In this document: in pieces, positions 17,048 through 27,243 of the stretch
Layout: the number at the start of each line of letters is the position of its first letter
Position numbering within the stretch: position 1 is the stretch's first letter
Source: Prolixibacter bellariivorans ATCC BAA-1284
Lineage (GTDB): Bacteria > Bacteroidota > Bacteroidia > Bacteroidales > Prolixibacteraceae
Length of the DNA stretch: 64,000 bases
NCBI RefSeq assembly: GCF_000621705.1
Contig: NZ_JHXO01000012.1
Coordinates: 186,001-250,000, forward strand
Direction of reading: 5' to 3'
Translations under genes and position numbers: made by a program
Notes under the pieces: model-generated
What the model saw: only the letters and a program-made list of their open reading frames with translations
The model's database searches: none
What the model was told of the DNA's origin: nothing

Positions 17048-17923
17048 CTATCGATGGAAAGACTCACTAATGAATTTCAGTCCGGCAGGTAATCCGGTAC
17101 GCCAGTATGTCCAGCTATGCGAGCCATCACGAACACGGTATTCGTGCGGAATTTTTAAATCGCGCAACAATACGTGCAGTGCTGAATTTCCTTTATACAG
17201 GAAATCGTCATCGCCACAATCAATATAATACCGTACCGAACGAAGTTTCTCAGCCGGAATGTCTTTAGCCAGATGCAGCGGACTATGGGCAATCCAGTTT
17301 TTACTGATGCGAGCCTGACCTTCCAGATTCTTTCCGAAGATATCGCCAAAAAACATGGTGTAGTTCTTATCCGGCATATTCACAATCTCCTTATCGGTGA
17401 AGGTTCCTGAAGAAAATGCGACACACGAAGAAAATAAGTCGTTATACTTCATCGCATACATCAGTGCACCATATCCGCCCATCGATAATCCGGCAACCGC
17501 GCGAAACTCTTTCTTCGAGCGAATGCGATACTGCGATTCGATAAACGGGATAAACTCTTTGATGAACATATCCTCGTACGGGTCTTTTCCCTGATAGTCG
17601 TTGCAATACCACGTTACTTTGGCATCCGGCATAACGATGATCATCGGCGAACACGCTCCGCTGTCAATGGCTTCGTCTGCTATCCGGTTTACCTCGCCAA
17701 ACTGGATCCAGCCAGTGTCGTCATCGGAATATCCGTGCAAAAGATAAAGAACCGGATAATCCCGCTGTGAATCATCATAGCCCGGCGGCAGGTAAATGGA
17801 ATATTTTACATCACGGTTCAGGAGATCGCTTTTCATCGAAAGGCTCTCCACTACAGTGCCTTGCTGAGCAAATGCGGCAACCTGAAATGCCAGCAACACC
17901 AGTAATAGCGACAACTTCTTCAT
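17048..17923 (-). CDS. Secreted esterase, CE1/esterase-D-like
   Basis: 291 residues with signal peptide (MKKLSLLLVLLAFQVAAFAQ). It is an alpha/beta hydrolase with the oxyanion segment YLLHGYSDDDTGW, nucleophile Ser147 in GLSMGG, an acidic residue in YIDCGDDDFLY and His in GSHSWTYW. These contexts are those of feruloyl/acetyl-xylan esterases and S-formylglutathione-hydrolase-like enzymes; secretion favours removal of acyl groups from plant or algal polysaccharide. It lies 48 bp downstream of the 891-residue glycosidase-like gene, same strand, probably one operon ending at the 16994-17026 hairpin. Confidence 0.87.
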   Translation of the reverse strand: MKKLSLLLVLLAFQVAAFAQQGTVVESLSMKSDLLNRDVKYSIYLPPGYDDSQRDYPVLYLLHGYSDDDTGWIQFGEVNRIADEAIDSGACSPMIIVMPDAKVTWYCNDYQGKDPYEDMFIKEFIPFIESQYRIRSKKEFRAVAGLSMGGYGALMYAMKYNDLFSSCVAFSSGTFTDKEIVNMPDKNYTMFFGDIFGKNLEGQARISKNWIAHSPLHLAKDIPAEKLRSVRYYIDCGDDDFLYKGNSALHVLLRDLKIPHEYRVRDGSHSWTYWRTGLPAGLKFISESFHR

Positions 17924-17971
17924 TGATTATGATTTAATTTTAGTTAATGATTTTAGATATTCTTGTCTCGC

Positions 17972-20647
17972 TTAAAGAGGACGCACACGCATATAATCGA
18001 GCATAGCCGTATTGATATCACCATTCATATTTTGGTTGAAATCTTCCAGCGAAAGCGTCAATGCATTTTTACCGGCCTTCAACTCCACCTGAATGGGATT
18101 ACTCCAGCCCCAATTCGACCATTCATCTTTTCCTCGTTGCGCAAAAACAGCTACTCCGGCAAATTGATTATCCACGTTTACTGTTCGAATAGCGCATTTA
18201 TTATCCGTGTTATCCGGTCCGGAACCGTTGGAATACCTGAAATCGATAGTGTATTTTCCGGTGTGGTTTACGGTGAAGTGAAAAACAAGTTTCCGGTTTT
18301 TATTTTTGGTTAGTTCAACAAAACCACTTCCACTGTAGCCATGGTAATCAAGTGATGATTTTTGGGCCACCTGTTCAGCTTCTACTTCGATAACTCGCTT
18401 TGGCGATATAACATCCACCGGCTGACTCAAAAATGAATTATCGGCCTTTCCACGCGTTTCTACCTGATATTCTGCCAAACGAGTTGTCAACAGAATGCGC
18501 ACAGCAGTGTCACTGACCATCTGGAAGAACTTTCCATTCCGGTAAACGGTATAGCTATCAGCTCCTTTAACCGGCCGCCAGGTAAGGTGATCGCCCTTCA
18601 GTTTTACCTGCATTGGTGCTGCTGGCGAAAAACGATTAGCCACCCGATTAATGCTTCCCCTATGTCGAACCCGGTTATTCATTTCGATGACGATCTTATG
18701 TTTTCCACTTAAATTCCCCGGCAGGAAGGAATCCTTAGTCTCTTTCCCATCGATGAAAAAATGGCTGATTTCATCGCCATAGCCTTTGACCTTTATGGAG
18801 AAATTCATTTTCCTGTAATGAAAACTAGTTACCTCAAAACTTCCCCGGTAGGCTTTAGGAACAACAGGGGCAAACTCTATTCCGTCCACATGAAAATCCA
18901 TCCCCAGGAAGACCCGGTAAACCATCGCCAGATTTCCTGCAATACTCCAAAGTTGCCGGTTCGAATTGACCTGTGTATCCCTGAAATCACCATTTCCGGC
19001 TACCATATTTTCCTTGTTGGTAAGGAACAAAGCTGCCGGCCGATATAAAGCGGCCAAACCCTGTTCCAGGCCAGCCATATTTCCATGCCGGGCATTAGCC
19101 CAATTCCAATAGGCTTGCACAAACGGCCAGATACTGTTGTTATGGTACGGAGGAATTTCGGGTATTTGCGGATAAATTGTGGGAATTCCATAATCGACAA
19201 CAGGTGTTTTTTCCAGGATGGATCGTACGCGGGCTGTATCAGCTACTCCAAACAAAACCGATAAGGCTTCTCCCAGTGCCTCACTTCTTGTAGAAAGCGA
19301 AAAATTGTTTCTTCCGTAAAGATATTGCCCATAATATCCTTTCTCTTTGACCCACAATTTACTGTTCATATCCGCTTTGATCGAATCAGCCAATTGCACA
19401 TACCGATTGGTCGTATCTTCCATCATTTTAGCCATTTGGGAAAGAATCATCAACGAATGAAAATGAACGGCATTGGTGCCCAAACAACGCGACTGAGATA
19501 TATCTACACCGTTCATCCAGGCAGGATATGTCTGCTTGCGCCAATCGAGAAACGAAGATTCCCCCATCATCAAGTGATTCTGGTTATTCAGCAAAGTTTT
19601 GATGTCGTCGTCAACGCTGTTTTTAATAATGGGATAAATCTTTTTCAGCCATTCCTGATCGCCTGTAACCTTGTATATTTCCCAGGCAGCTGTTGCCCAA
19701 ATACTCCGGTCAGACGAAACCGGCCAAGCCCCTCCCGTTCCGGTATCCTGAATAATCCGACCGTTTTTCACCTTACGCATCAGGCTCGTTTTGGCCACCT
19801 CCGGCTCGAGATATGCATAGGCGAGGATAATGCTGTAACTTACATCACGGGTCCAAACTCCCGGCCATGACTCACCCGTACGGAAAGTTCCGTCTGACTC
19901 AATATCTTGTACCGTCTCGTCAAGTGACATATTGTACATGGCATCGACCAGTGGAATATCGGAGTGCAATTGGGGATAACCCGAAATATCATTTTTCAGG
20001 CTCCACTTTTTTGCCGTAAAATTGCCTGGTTCGTATGGATTCAATACTACCGTGGTGGTGTAAATACCATCACCATCCGGATCGGTTAATTGAAATTGTT
20101 TGCGTGTAGCCAGGTTATCAAAATCCCAGCTCAATGGAGATAGATTTCCGGCAATGAATATCCCTTTGAAATCATCTTTATAAATACGACTTCCATTAGA
20201 AAACTGATGAAATCCTTTTTCTTTAAAGTCTTTCATCAGGGCACGGGCATCGAGACTGATTTCCATTTTGGTATTAGCAGGTAGACTGCCCGTCGGATTT
20301 GATTGTGTTTCGTCCTTGCCTTTTTTCCCAAATTCAATCGTTGGTAAGCTTATCAACTTATTTTTGTCAGGATTCAGCAAAAAAGTATGGTTTACCCCCA
20401 CAGGCAGCTCGTTGTCTTTTCCGTTTACGGCAAACTTGAATTCAATGAAATTGGGAAAATTGTCATTGGCCGGACTTTGATAATCAGAGACCATTTGAGT
20501 AGGAGAAATAACTTTTGCCTTATACTTTCCCTGCACTACCCGATTGGCATATACCTTATAATTTTCTGCTTTATAGAGCAATCGGTTCTCCTGATGACAG
20601 CCTGCCAGCGTGATCATCGAAATGACAAGTAAAATCCCCTTTTTCAC
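17972..20647 (-). CDS. (alpha/alpha)6-barrel glycosidase-like lipoprotein with C-terminal carbohydrate-binding-like domain
   Basis: 891 residues. The N-terminus is a lipoprotein signal (LAGC, Cys17). The centre has six-hairpin glycosidase features: GESWPGVWTRDVSYS, GTGGAWPVSSDRSIWATAAWE, FLDWRKQTYPAW, RSEALGEAL and YHNNSIWPFVQAYW. The acidic residues in TRD and LDWR are candidate active-site positions. The C-terminal part (from about 740) with GSGFVELTKNKN and GKYTIDFRYSNGSG looks like a CBM6/35-type sandwich. I cannot assign a GH family number. Being cotranscribed with the esterase, it probably trims a decorated polysaccharide at the cell surface. Confidence 0.68.
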   Translation of the reverse strand: MKKGILLVISMITLAGCHQENRLLYKAENYKVYANRVVQGKYKAKVISPTQMVSDYQSPANDNFPNFIEFKFAVNGKDNELPVGVNHTFLLNPDKNKLISLPTIEFGKKGKDETQSNPTGSLPANTKMEISLDARALMKDFKEKGFHQFSNGSRIYKDDFKGIFIAGNLSPLSWDFDNLATRKQFQLTDPDGDGIYTTTVVLNPYEPGNFTAKKWSLKNDISGYPQLHSDIPLVDAMYNMSLDETVQDIESDGTFRTGESWPGVWTRDVSYSIILAYAYLEPEVAKTSLMRKVKNGRIIQDTGTGGAWPVSSDRSIWATAAWEIYKVTGDQEWLKKIYPIIKNSVDDDIKTLLNNQNHLMMGESSFLDWRKQTYPAWMNGVDISQSRCLGTNAVHFHSLMILSQMAKMMEDTTNRYVQLADSIKADMNSKLWVKEKGYYGQYLYGRNNFSLSTRSEALGEALSVLFGVADTARVRSILEKTPVVDYGIPTIYPQIPEIPPYHNNSIWPFVQAYWNWANARHGNMAGLEQGLAALYRPAALFLTNKENMVAGNGDFRDTQVNSNRQLWSIAGNLAMVYRVFLGMDFHVDGIEFAPVVPKAYRGSFEVTSFHYRKMNFSIKVKGYGDEISHFFIDGKETKDSFLPGNLSGKHKIVIEMNNRVRHRGSINRVANRFSPAAPMQVKLKGDHLTWRPVKGADSYTVYRNGKFFQMVSDTAVRILLTTRLAEYQVETRGKADNSFLSQPVDVISPKRVIEVEAEQVAQKSSLDYHGYSGSGFVELTKNKNRKLVFHFTVNHTGKYTIDFRYSNGSGPDNTDNKCAIRTVNVDNQFAGVAVFAQRGKDEWSNWGWSNPIQVELKAGKNALTLSLEDFNQNMNGDINTAMLDYMRVRPL

Positions 20648-20701
20648 AACGCTATTTTTTCTTCGTTATAATTACACCATTTTTTGGTAATAACCTAGTC
20701 A

Positions 20702-20709
20702 CAAAGGTA
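20702..20709 (-). promoter_or_regulatory. Promoter -7 element of the glycosidase/esterase operon
   Basis: Minus-strand TACCTTTG (20709 to 20702), an exact TAnnTTTG match, is 55 bp upstream of the start at 20647. Confidence 0.5.
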
Positions 20710-20787
20710 ATGAACACCGGCAACGAAAAAGAAAAGGCGGGCAAGAATATTTTCAGGAAGTACGTTTATGAAACAGAAACATAAAAT

Positions 20788-20813
20788 AAGGGAACTGCTT
20801 CTGCAATTCCCTT
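20788..20813 (-). terminator. Probable terminator of the helicase/thioesterase genes
   Basis: Arms AAGGGAA and TTCCCTT with an inner GCAGAAGC-type loop, followed on the minus strand by TTATTTTATG. It lies about 120 bp beyond the thioesterase stop. Confidence 0.55.
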
Positions 20814-20933
20814 TCCTCTTTTAACCAAGCCTGACCAAAATTGTATGAAAAAATTTTTTCCTCTCTTTCCTACAAAGATGATCGATAAAGGTGTTAACCC
20901 GATAAAAGTTTTCCTAAAATTCATTAAATACAA

Positions 20934-21422
20934 CTACTTCTCCTCGAAGAAAGCTTCCTTCCCGGGATAATTCATCGATTTCTTTGCTTTTTCAACCGGG
21001 AACAGGAAATACCGGATATTACCTTCGCTGGCCACTTTTCCTTCGTGATTGATAATTTGTGCATGAATGGTGGCTAACCTCCGATTCTGATCAACCAACT
21101 TCGCTTTTAGCGTGATTTCTCCCTTATCAATCAGTACCGGCTGCTGATATTTCACCTCCATGGATGCGGTAACACCCGCCGTTCCGCATTGTGTATAAAC
21201 CACCCAACTGGCGATTTCATCCAGCATCGTTGCCTGAATTCCGCCATGCAAAACATTCAGGTATCCCTCATATTTCTTTTCTGGAATCCATTTCGAAATT
21301 ACTTCACCTTCCTCCACTTCATGAAAATGCATATTCAAACCAATTGGATTGCTGGGAGAGCAACCAAAACAATGGTATTCGCCGGAGGTATCTTTTGCGT
21401 AAGGATTGATAATCTTTTTCAT
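20934..21422 (-). CDS. PaaI-type hotdog thioesterase
   Basis: 162 residues with the hotdog core: NVLHGGIQATMLDEIASWVV (residues about 57-76), where HGG and the Asp-Glu pair form the family's active-site helix, and VTASMEVKYQQPV. The N-terminal HCFGCSPSNPIGLNM segment is typical of the PaaI-like branch. Members hydrolyse acyl-CoA or aryl-CoA esters in the cytosol. The gene is 50 bp downstream of the helicase gene, probably read through from it, with no functional link apparent. Confidence 0.87.
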   Translation of the reverse strand: MKKIINPYAKDTSGEYHCFGCSPSNPIGLNMHFHEVEEGEVISKWIPEKKYEGYLNVLHGGIQATMLDEIASWVVYTQCGTAGVTASMEVKYQQPVLIDKGEITLKAKLVDQNRRLATIHAQIINHEGKVASEGNIRYFLFPVEKAKKSMNYPGKEAFFEEK

Positions 21423-21472
21423 GTGTATGTAAAATGTTTTATTTAAACGCTTCCTTTATTCTAATAAAATAC

Positions 21473-24400
21473 CTAATCAACCTCAACCAGTTTATTTTCC
21501 TGAATATACCATACATACCCTTTCGCATGAGCATATCCCATTTTCCTAATATCGGTTAAGTAACCGGCGACTTGCTTCCGGTTTTTTTCATTTTCACTTC
21601 CGGTTTTGTAGTCAACTACCACCAGCTGATCGTCCTTCATCATTACCCTGTCGGGACGATGAGTCCGTTCTTTTCCCCGAAGGATATCTCGTTCGGCGAG
21701 AACCTTCCAACTACCATCGAACCATGAATGAATGATGTCTTCTTCCAGTTTTCCGGCAATCTCATTTCGAAGATTCTCCATTGCTGTTTTTTCGATTTTT
21801 CCTTCAAACAACATGCGATTCAATGCCCTGTCGATGTCATGAGTAGTGATGATGTTCTCGAATAACTCATGCATTAACTGTCCATAGTTCACTTTCTCTA
21901 ATTTGTCACTGGGCGTAATCTCGAAGTAATTCTGGCTATGTAACCGGATTTTCAAACTATCGCCTTTCCCGCCAAATTGAAAATTAGTAAGTGCAAACGA
22001 ATCAGTGGCTGTTTTCACATTTCCTGAAGGTTGAAGAGCGCCCAACTCAAAGGCTTTCTCTTCCATATTCCAATAGTCCGTAATGTCGATGTAATGTTGC
22101 CGGTCCTCCGAATCGAGCAATGGCGGATTTTCAAATATGCGTTGAAGCAAACCTGACATCGAGTTTCCAACTCCCTTAGTCAGTTTCGGATTGTATGCAC
22201 CATACACAACCAACGCATTTTTGGCACGGGTAAACGCCACATACAACAAATTGAGGTTGTCGACAGCACTGTACAACAACTCGGTAAAGTATTCATCAGC
22301 AAATAACGAATTCGTCAGATTCTTTTTATACTTCACAGGAACCAGTGCAAGTTCGCTCAACGGTTCGCTATCGGGCTTACACCACAAATGCGGCGCATGT
22401 TTCGGATCAGGATAAACCGGCCAGTCACAGAATGGAATAAAGACAACCGGAAATTCCAATCCCTTCGATTTATGAATGGTCAGAACGCGGATAGCGTTTT
22501 GTTCCTCTGCCACACTGATGGTTTTACTAAAACCGGTACTCTCCCACCAATCGACAAACGAGTTGATATCGGCTGACTCCGTACGCGTATAATCCAGTAG
22601 AATATCTAAAAATGCCTGCAGATAGGGCCATTCTCCGGAAATACTATTCAAACGGAATTCTCGAATCAACCGTTCAGCCAGATTGTACAACGGCAATCCT
22701 CTTAGTTCATTTTTCAGGGCAACGCTTTCTTCGTCTCCCAGCCAAGGATTAAACAGCGCCGGCATGTTATTCATATAATCAAAATACCAGTCAGCTGCTT
22801 CGTCCTGATCCATTTTCGAAGTTCCAAATAAATCCAGCTGCTGTTTACCGTTATTCTTTAATAATACCTGCTCTTGTTGCGGCATGGAAGGAAGCAGATA
22901 AAAGAAAAACTCGTGAATCATTTCAGCTTCCCTGATTTTATTCTTCGGGCCGGCCAAAATATGAAAGTAGTTCAGGATGAACTTCACCGTTGCGGCATTG
23001 CCCACAAACAATGAGTCGTTCGAAATAACCTCGTAACTAAAAGCTGAATCAGGAGTTGCCAATTTCTTTTCAAGCAATGCCTTGGCAATTTCCGCGCCTT
23101 CCCGCTTATTCCGCACGAGAATCGCGATGTCGCCCGGTTCATAACCCAGCTCCTGCATTTTCTCGATATTCGAGATGGTTTTATTGATGGCCATTTGCCG
23201 GAAGTCGTCTTTGCTTCCTTCATTTTCCATCAGCTCTATGCGCACGTATCCATTTTCACTTTCACTTTTAGCGCACTTCTGAAAATGATCGGCATACGCT
23301 TTGGCTATCAGATTTTCGAAATCTCCTTTGTTTTTAATCGTGTCGCCGGTAGATTCCAGTTGAGCATTCACGTCATCCTGCAAAAATTCGGAAGCCTGCC
23401 GGAAGATAATGTTATTGAAGTCGATGACGTTCTTTGAGCTTCGCCAGTTGGTATCAAGCGTTACTTTGTCGAGGCCGTAATGCTGAAAATCATTCTCCAG
23501 TTGATTGGCCAGTAGATTCCAATCGCCGTTACGCCAACGGTAAATCGATTGCTTCACGTCACCTACCACCATATTTTGTCCACCTTCCGCCAGTGAGTTT
23601 TCCACCAATGGATTCAGGTTATGCCATTGCATTCGCGATGTATCCTGGAACTCATCGAGCATGAAATGTTGATAAACGGAGCCCATCTTTTCGTAAACGA
23701 ACGGCGTATCGCTGCCGGCTATCACTTTATTCAGCAACTGCGCCGTGTCACTCAGGATAAGAATGTTCTTTTCCAGAGATATTTCCTTGACTTTGGAAGC
23801 CAAGTCAGTTAAAACTCCCAGCGTATAAAGATTGGGAAGAACAGCCTTCGCTGACTCAACCCTTGGTGATTCTTCGTTGTAATATTGCAATGCCTCGTTG
23901 AGCAGACTATTTAATCCTTCGTCATAGGCCGAAGCAATAGCATTCTTCACTGCAGGATCTGTCGTTTTGGTCGACCAATCGTCAAGATTGTCAACGGCTT
24001 TTAATACCCGCGCACTGGGCTCATATTTTCCTTCCGTCAATTTTGGGAAATAGGAAGCAAATGAAGTCTTGCCGTATTTAAAAGACTCCGGGCTTAATCC
24101 ATGGCTGGTCATCAAAGCAATCGCTTTTCGCCCAATATCAGCCATCCGCTCATCGAATTCCTCGGCAATCATTTTTAATTTCTTGCCATAATCAGCCAGG
24201 AACTCCTTGTCCTCCATGCGTGCAATCAATTCCTCATCGAATGTCCGGAAAGCTTCGCCGAAGATTTCGCTTCCCCTTTCCAGTATATGCTGCTTAAAGT
24301 TCCAATTCTGTCCTACCTGCAAAGTCTGCTCTGCAAAATCCAAAAACCATTCTCTGAGCAATTCATTATCATCAATACCAAGAAAAAGCCTTTCGACGGC

Positions 24401-24820
24401 TTCCTCCAAAATAGCCCGATGATCCAGCTCGGTACGAAATGAAGCATGTAACCGGATTTCACGCGTAAAAGCCCGGACAACCCGTTGAAAGAAACTATCG
24501 ATGGTACTGACTGAAAAACGGGAATAATCGTGCAATACAGATTTCAATATCTTATTGGCGAGTTTCCGAAGCGCCTCTTCCGGTATACCAGAAACAGACA
24601 TTAATGTATCCAAATGCTGTGAAGGCTGACCACTGGCCAACAAATAAAGTTCACTAAGTATCCTTCCCTTCATTTCGGCTGTTGCCTTATTGGTAAAGGT
24701 GACAGCCAAAATATGTCGGTAAGCCGTTGGTTCCTGAAAAATCAGTTTCAGATATTCCCGGGTAATCTGAAACGTTTTTCCCGAACCGGCCGAAGCTTTA
24801 TATATTTTCAAATTAGACAT
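21473..24820 (-). CDS. AddA/RecB-like UvrD-family helicase with C-terminal RecB-type nuclease domain
   Basis: 1115 residues. Walker A is at 9-16 (ASAGSGKT), motif Ia in AVTFTNKATAEMK, motif II in LDEFQDTS, motif IV/V in LTIHKSKGLEFPVV and motif VI in LYVAFTRAKN. The C-terminal HRPDRVMMKD and VVDYKTG carry the Asp and Asp-x-Lys of a PD-(D/E)XK nuclease, followed by the QVAGY element. It would resect and unwind double-strand breaks for recombination. The usual AddB-type partner is not beside it: upstream is a divergent surface-protein gene and downstream the thioesterase. Confidence 0.9.
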   Translation of the reverse strand: MSNLKIYKASAGSGKTFQITREYLKLIFQEPTAYRHILAVTFTNKATAEMKGRILSELYLLASGQPSQHLDTLMSVSGIPEEALRKLANKILKSVLHDYSRFSVSTIDSFFQRVVRAFTREIRLHASFRTELDHRAILEEAVERLFLGIDDNELLREWFLDFAEQTLQVGQNWNFKQHILERGSEIFGEAFRTFDEELIARMEDKEFLADYGKKLKMIAEEFDERMADIGRKAIALMTSHGLSPESFKYGKTSFASYFPKLTEGKYEPSARVLKAVDNLDDWSTKTTDPAVKNAIASAYDEGLNSLLNEALQYYNEESPRVESAKAVLPNLYTLGVLTDLASKVKEISLEKNILILSDTAQLLNKVIAGSDTPFVYEKMGSVYQHFMLDEFQDTSRMQWHNLNPLVENSLAEGGQNMVVGDVKQSIYRWRNGDWNLLANQLENDFQHYGLDKVTLDTNWRSSKNVIDFNNIIFRQASEFLQDDVNAQLESTGDTIKNKGDFENLIAKAYADHFQKCAKSESENGYVRIELMENEGSKDDFRQMAINKTISNIEKMQELGYEPGDIAILVRNKREGAEIAKALLEKKLATPDSAFSYEVISNDSLFVGNAATVKFILNYFHILAGPKNKIREAEMIHEFFFYLLPSMPQQEQVLLKNNGKQQLDLFGTSKMDQDEAADWYFDYMNNMPALFNPWLGDEESVALKNELRGLPLYNLAERLIREFRLNSISGEWPYLQAFLDILLDYTRTESADINSFVDWWESTGFSKTISVAEEQNAIRVLTIHKSKGLEFPVVFIPFCDWPVYPDPKHAPHLWCKPDSEPLSELALVPVKYKKNLTNSLFADEYFTELLYSAVDNLNLLYVAFTRAKNALVVYGAYNPKLTKGVGNSMSGLLQRIFENPPLLDSEDRQHYIDITDYWNMEEKAFELGALQPSGNVKTATDSFALTNFQFGGKGDSLKIRLHSQNYFEITPSDKLEKVNYGQLMHELFENIITTHDIDRALNRMLFEGKIEKTAMENLRNEIAGKLEEDIIHSWFDGSWKVLAERDILRGKERTHRPDRVMMKDDQLVVVDYKTGSENEKNRKQVAGYLTDIRKMGYAHAKGYVWYIQENKLVEVD

Positions 24821-25225
24821 TATCGCAACATTTTTTTGGCGTTTCCAATCGATTCATCCTCCTCCACTACTCATCATTTCCGCATAAAACCTGTAGCATC
24901 TGACCGAATTCCTGTAAAAGTAGAAAACATCTCCGGAAAAAGATTTTACACTCACAATATTTATCCCTTTTGCTGCTTCAATTTTTGTTGCAAAGCCCGA
25001 AATAACTGATGATATGACATCTGAGACAAGGACATTGATACCTCTTGCTAACCCGATAAACTTTACAATTCGCTATTTTCTATCATAATTACATAATATT
25101 TTGCCATTATCGTGCGTTATTAAAGGCAAAGGGTAATTCAGTATTACCAAAAAAATGTTATGTTAGCAAGCTCAAAATTCGAGAAATTGTACAGTTTGAC
25201 TAACCCAATTCACAAATACGGAAGC
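24821..25225. other. Divergent intergenic region with no gene seen
   Basis: An AT-rich gap of about 405 bp between the helicase and the surface-protein gene, which must hold both promoters. A near-match TATTTTGCC occurs around 25097, and a short inverted repeat GGTAAT/ATTACC lies at 25132-25148. Neither is strong enough to call. Confidence 0.4.
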
Positions 25226-27235
25226 ATGAAAATCCTAAATTCTGAGAAAGTAACTTACTTGTTGTTGTTCGGGTTGCTTTTATTTTTCACCCCCGGTATC
25301 ACTGTGGCTCAAAATGTTTCAGTAAGTGATGAACCCCATAGCCCGGACTCGACTGCGGTTTTGGACATATATTCAAACACCAAAGGTCTGCTTATCCCCC
25401 GTGTAGACCTGGTTGCTCCTGATGATCCTGTTGTTGGCACTAAGCCGGTTGGATTGCTGGTCTGGAATAAAACCGCTTCTGCATCATATCCAAATATTGG
25501 ATTGCACTACTGGGATGGAAGTGATTGGAAAAGTGTTTCATCGACCGAATATGTTCCGCAAGCATCAGCTTATTATATTAGTAATGCTACATCATACGAA
25601 AGTGCCGACTCCATCCTGGATAAGAGCATAAATGGCTTGCAATTATTTCTCGACCAAATCGCTCAATTACCTAATACGCCGGCAAATTATCTAACCAACA
25701 TCTACGCTACCCGACAGGGAGCCGGATTAAACGAAACCGATGGTGCTTATCTGAATCATCCTACTGCTACCTATATTTCGACAGCAACTTCACTGAATGA
25801 AGCAGATTCACTGTTGGATAATCAATTGACTACGGTTACCAATTCTACCGCAACAAACAGCGCTGCCCTTGTCAACTTAAACACACGGGTTACAAACAAT
25901 ACAAATGCGATTGCCACAAACACGTCCGATATTTCAACAAATACTTCTGACATTTCAAACCTGCAAACGCAAGTCAACAATCTTACTTCTAATACATCCA
26001 CACAAACCGAAATAGACGCGGTTGAAGCCGGAGCCGGTTTAAATGCCGACGGGACCTATTCGGCTAACAGTGGAGCCACCTATATTGGAACTGCTACAAG
26101 CTTGAACAACGCTGATAATCTGCTGGATCAGGCTATAAGTTCGGTAATGGCAGATGTACAAACCAACAATCAGGATGTTACGCAACTAACCCAAGATGTA
26201 GCCAACGTACAACAACAGGCTACAAACATTCAAGCTGAGCTGGATAATACTCAGGCTGGAGCCGGATTAGGAACTGACGGAAGTTATACCGCTAATACCG
26301 GAACCAACGTAATCACTAGTGCAACCGACCTGAATAATGCCGATGTACTGCTTGATCAGGCTGTAACAGCAGTTACCACAACGGCTCAAACCAATCAGTC
26401 GAATATTTCCAGTTTGGATACTCGCGTACAAACATTGGAGAACAATACGGTTTCCAGTAGTGATTTTGGAGCTGCCGGTACGGTAGAAGCAAATAAGGCA
26501 ATTGTTGCCGGAAGTGATAAGTCCGTTAGTGGCTTTAACAAAATATCTACAGATGGTAAAGTAACCGTTGGAGCGACAACTCAACCGGAGGCATCGGCCA
26601 TTATGGAAGTTAATTCCACCACGCAGGGTTTTCTTCCTCCACGGATGACGCTGGCGCAGATTGACGCGATAGCCTCACCCGCTGAAGGTTTGATGGTTTA
26701 CTGTACTTCACTGCATCAACCGCTCTATTACAACGGTTCTCACTGGATGACCTATACTGGCAGACCTGCCGAAATCAAAGTTGGAAATAAACTGGAAGGT
26801 GGTATTATCTTCTATATCAATAATTCGACCAATGAGGTTTACGTCGTAGCAGAACAAGTATTTAACGGCCTTGAATGGGGACCGACTGACCAGATGATTG
26901 GTGCAACCAGCACTGACGGAGCATCCAATACATCACTTATCAATACGGCTCTGGCAAGTAATACCACCTATGCTGCTCCATTCTGTGAAAGTTATACGTA
27001 CGAACTAAAAACTGATTGGTATCTGCCTTCACAGGAGGAAATGGCTTTGCTGTATGCCGCACAGGCCCAGCTGCCTGCAGGATTTATCCAGTCAGCGTAT
27101 TACTGGACTTCAACAGAAGTTGATGCATCAAAAGCAGTAGCATTCGATGGTTCAACCGGAACGGCTATCACTGCTGGTCAGTTGAAGTCAAGCCTATACC
27201 AATTTTACGCAATCCGGAAATTCGTTATTCAGTAA
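25226..27235 (+). CDS. Repetitive tail-fibre-like surface protein with DUF1566-like end
   Basis: The frame reaches back to 25160, but the ATG at 25226 gives a signal peptide (VTYLLLFGLLLFFTPGITVAQ), so I start there (669 aa). Two copies of the S-A-[IV]-L/M-[DE] ... KGLLIPR / QGFLPPRMT head motif bracket the centre. Between them are three clear repeats and one weak repeat of the pattern GAGLNxxGxY...YIxTATSLNxADxLLD, separated by Thr/Asn-rich coiled-coil stretches such as TNTSDISTNTSDISNLQ. The C-terminus (WYLPSQEEMALLYAAQ, YYWTSTE) resembles the DUF1566 fold. It is probably a fibrous, possibly trimeric, secreted protein. The T9SS gene follows 8 bp later. Confidence 0.72.
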   Translation: MKILNSEKVTYLLLFGLLLFFTPGITVAQNVSVSDEPHSPDSTAVLDIYSNTKGLLIPRVDLVAPDDPVVGTKPVGLLVWNKTASASYPNIGLHYWDGSDWKSVSSTEYVPQASAYYISNATSYESADSILDKSINGLQLFLDQIAQLPNTPANYLTNIYATRQGAGLNETDGAYLNHPTATYISTATSLNEADSLLDNQLTTVTNSTATNSAALVNLNTRVTNNTNAIATNTSDISTNTSDISNLQTQVNNLTSNTSTQTEIDAVEAGAGLNADGTYSANSGATYIGTATSLNNADNLLDQAISSVMADVQTNNQDVTQLTQDVANVQQQATNIQAELDNTQAGAGLGTDGSYTANTGTNVITSATDLNNADVLLDQAVTAVTTTAQTNQSNISSLDTRVQTLENNTVSSSDFGAAGTVEANKAIVAGSDKSVSGFNKISTDGKVTVGATTQPEASAIMEVNSTTQGFLPPRMTLAQIDAIASPAEGLMVYCTSLHQPLYYNGSHWMTYTGRPAEIKVGNKLEGGIIFYINNSTNEVYVVAEQVFNGLEWGPTDQMIGATSTDGASNTSLINTALASNTTYAAPFCESYTYELKTDWYLPSQEEMALLYAAQAQLPAGFIQSAYYWTSTEVDASKAVAFDGSTGTAITAGQLKSSLYQFYAIRKFVIQ

Positions 27236-27243
27236 GCAAAGTA

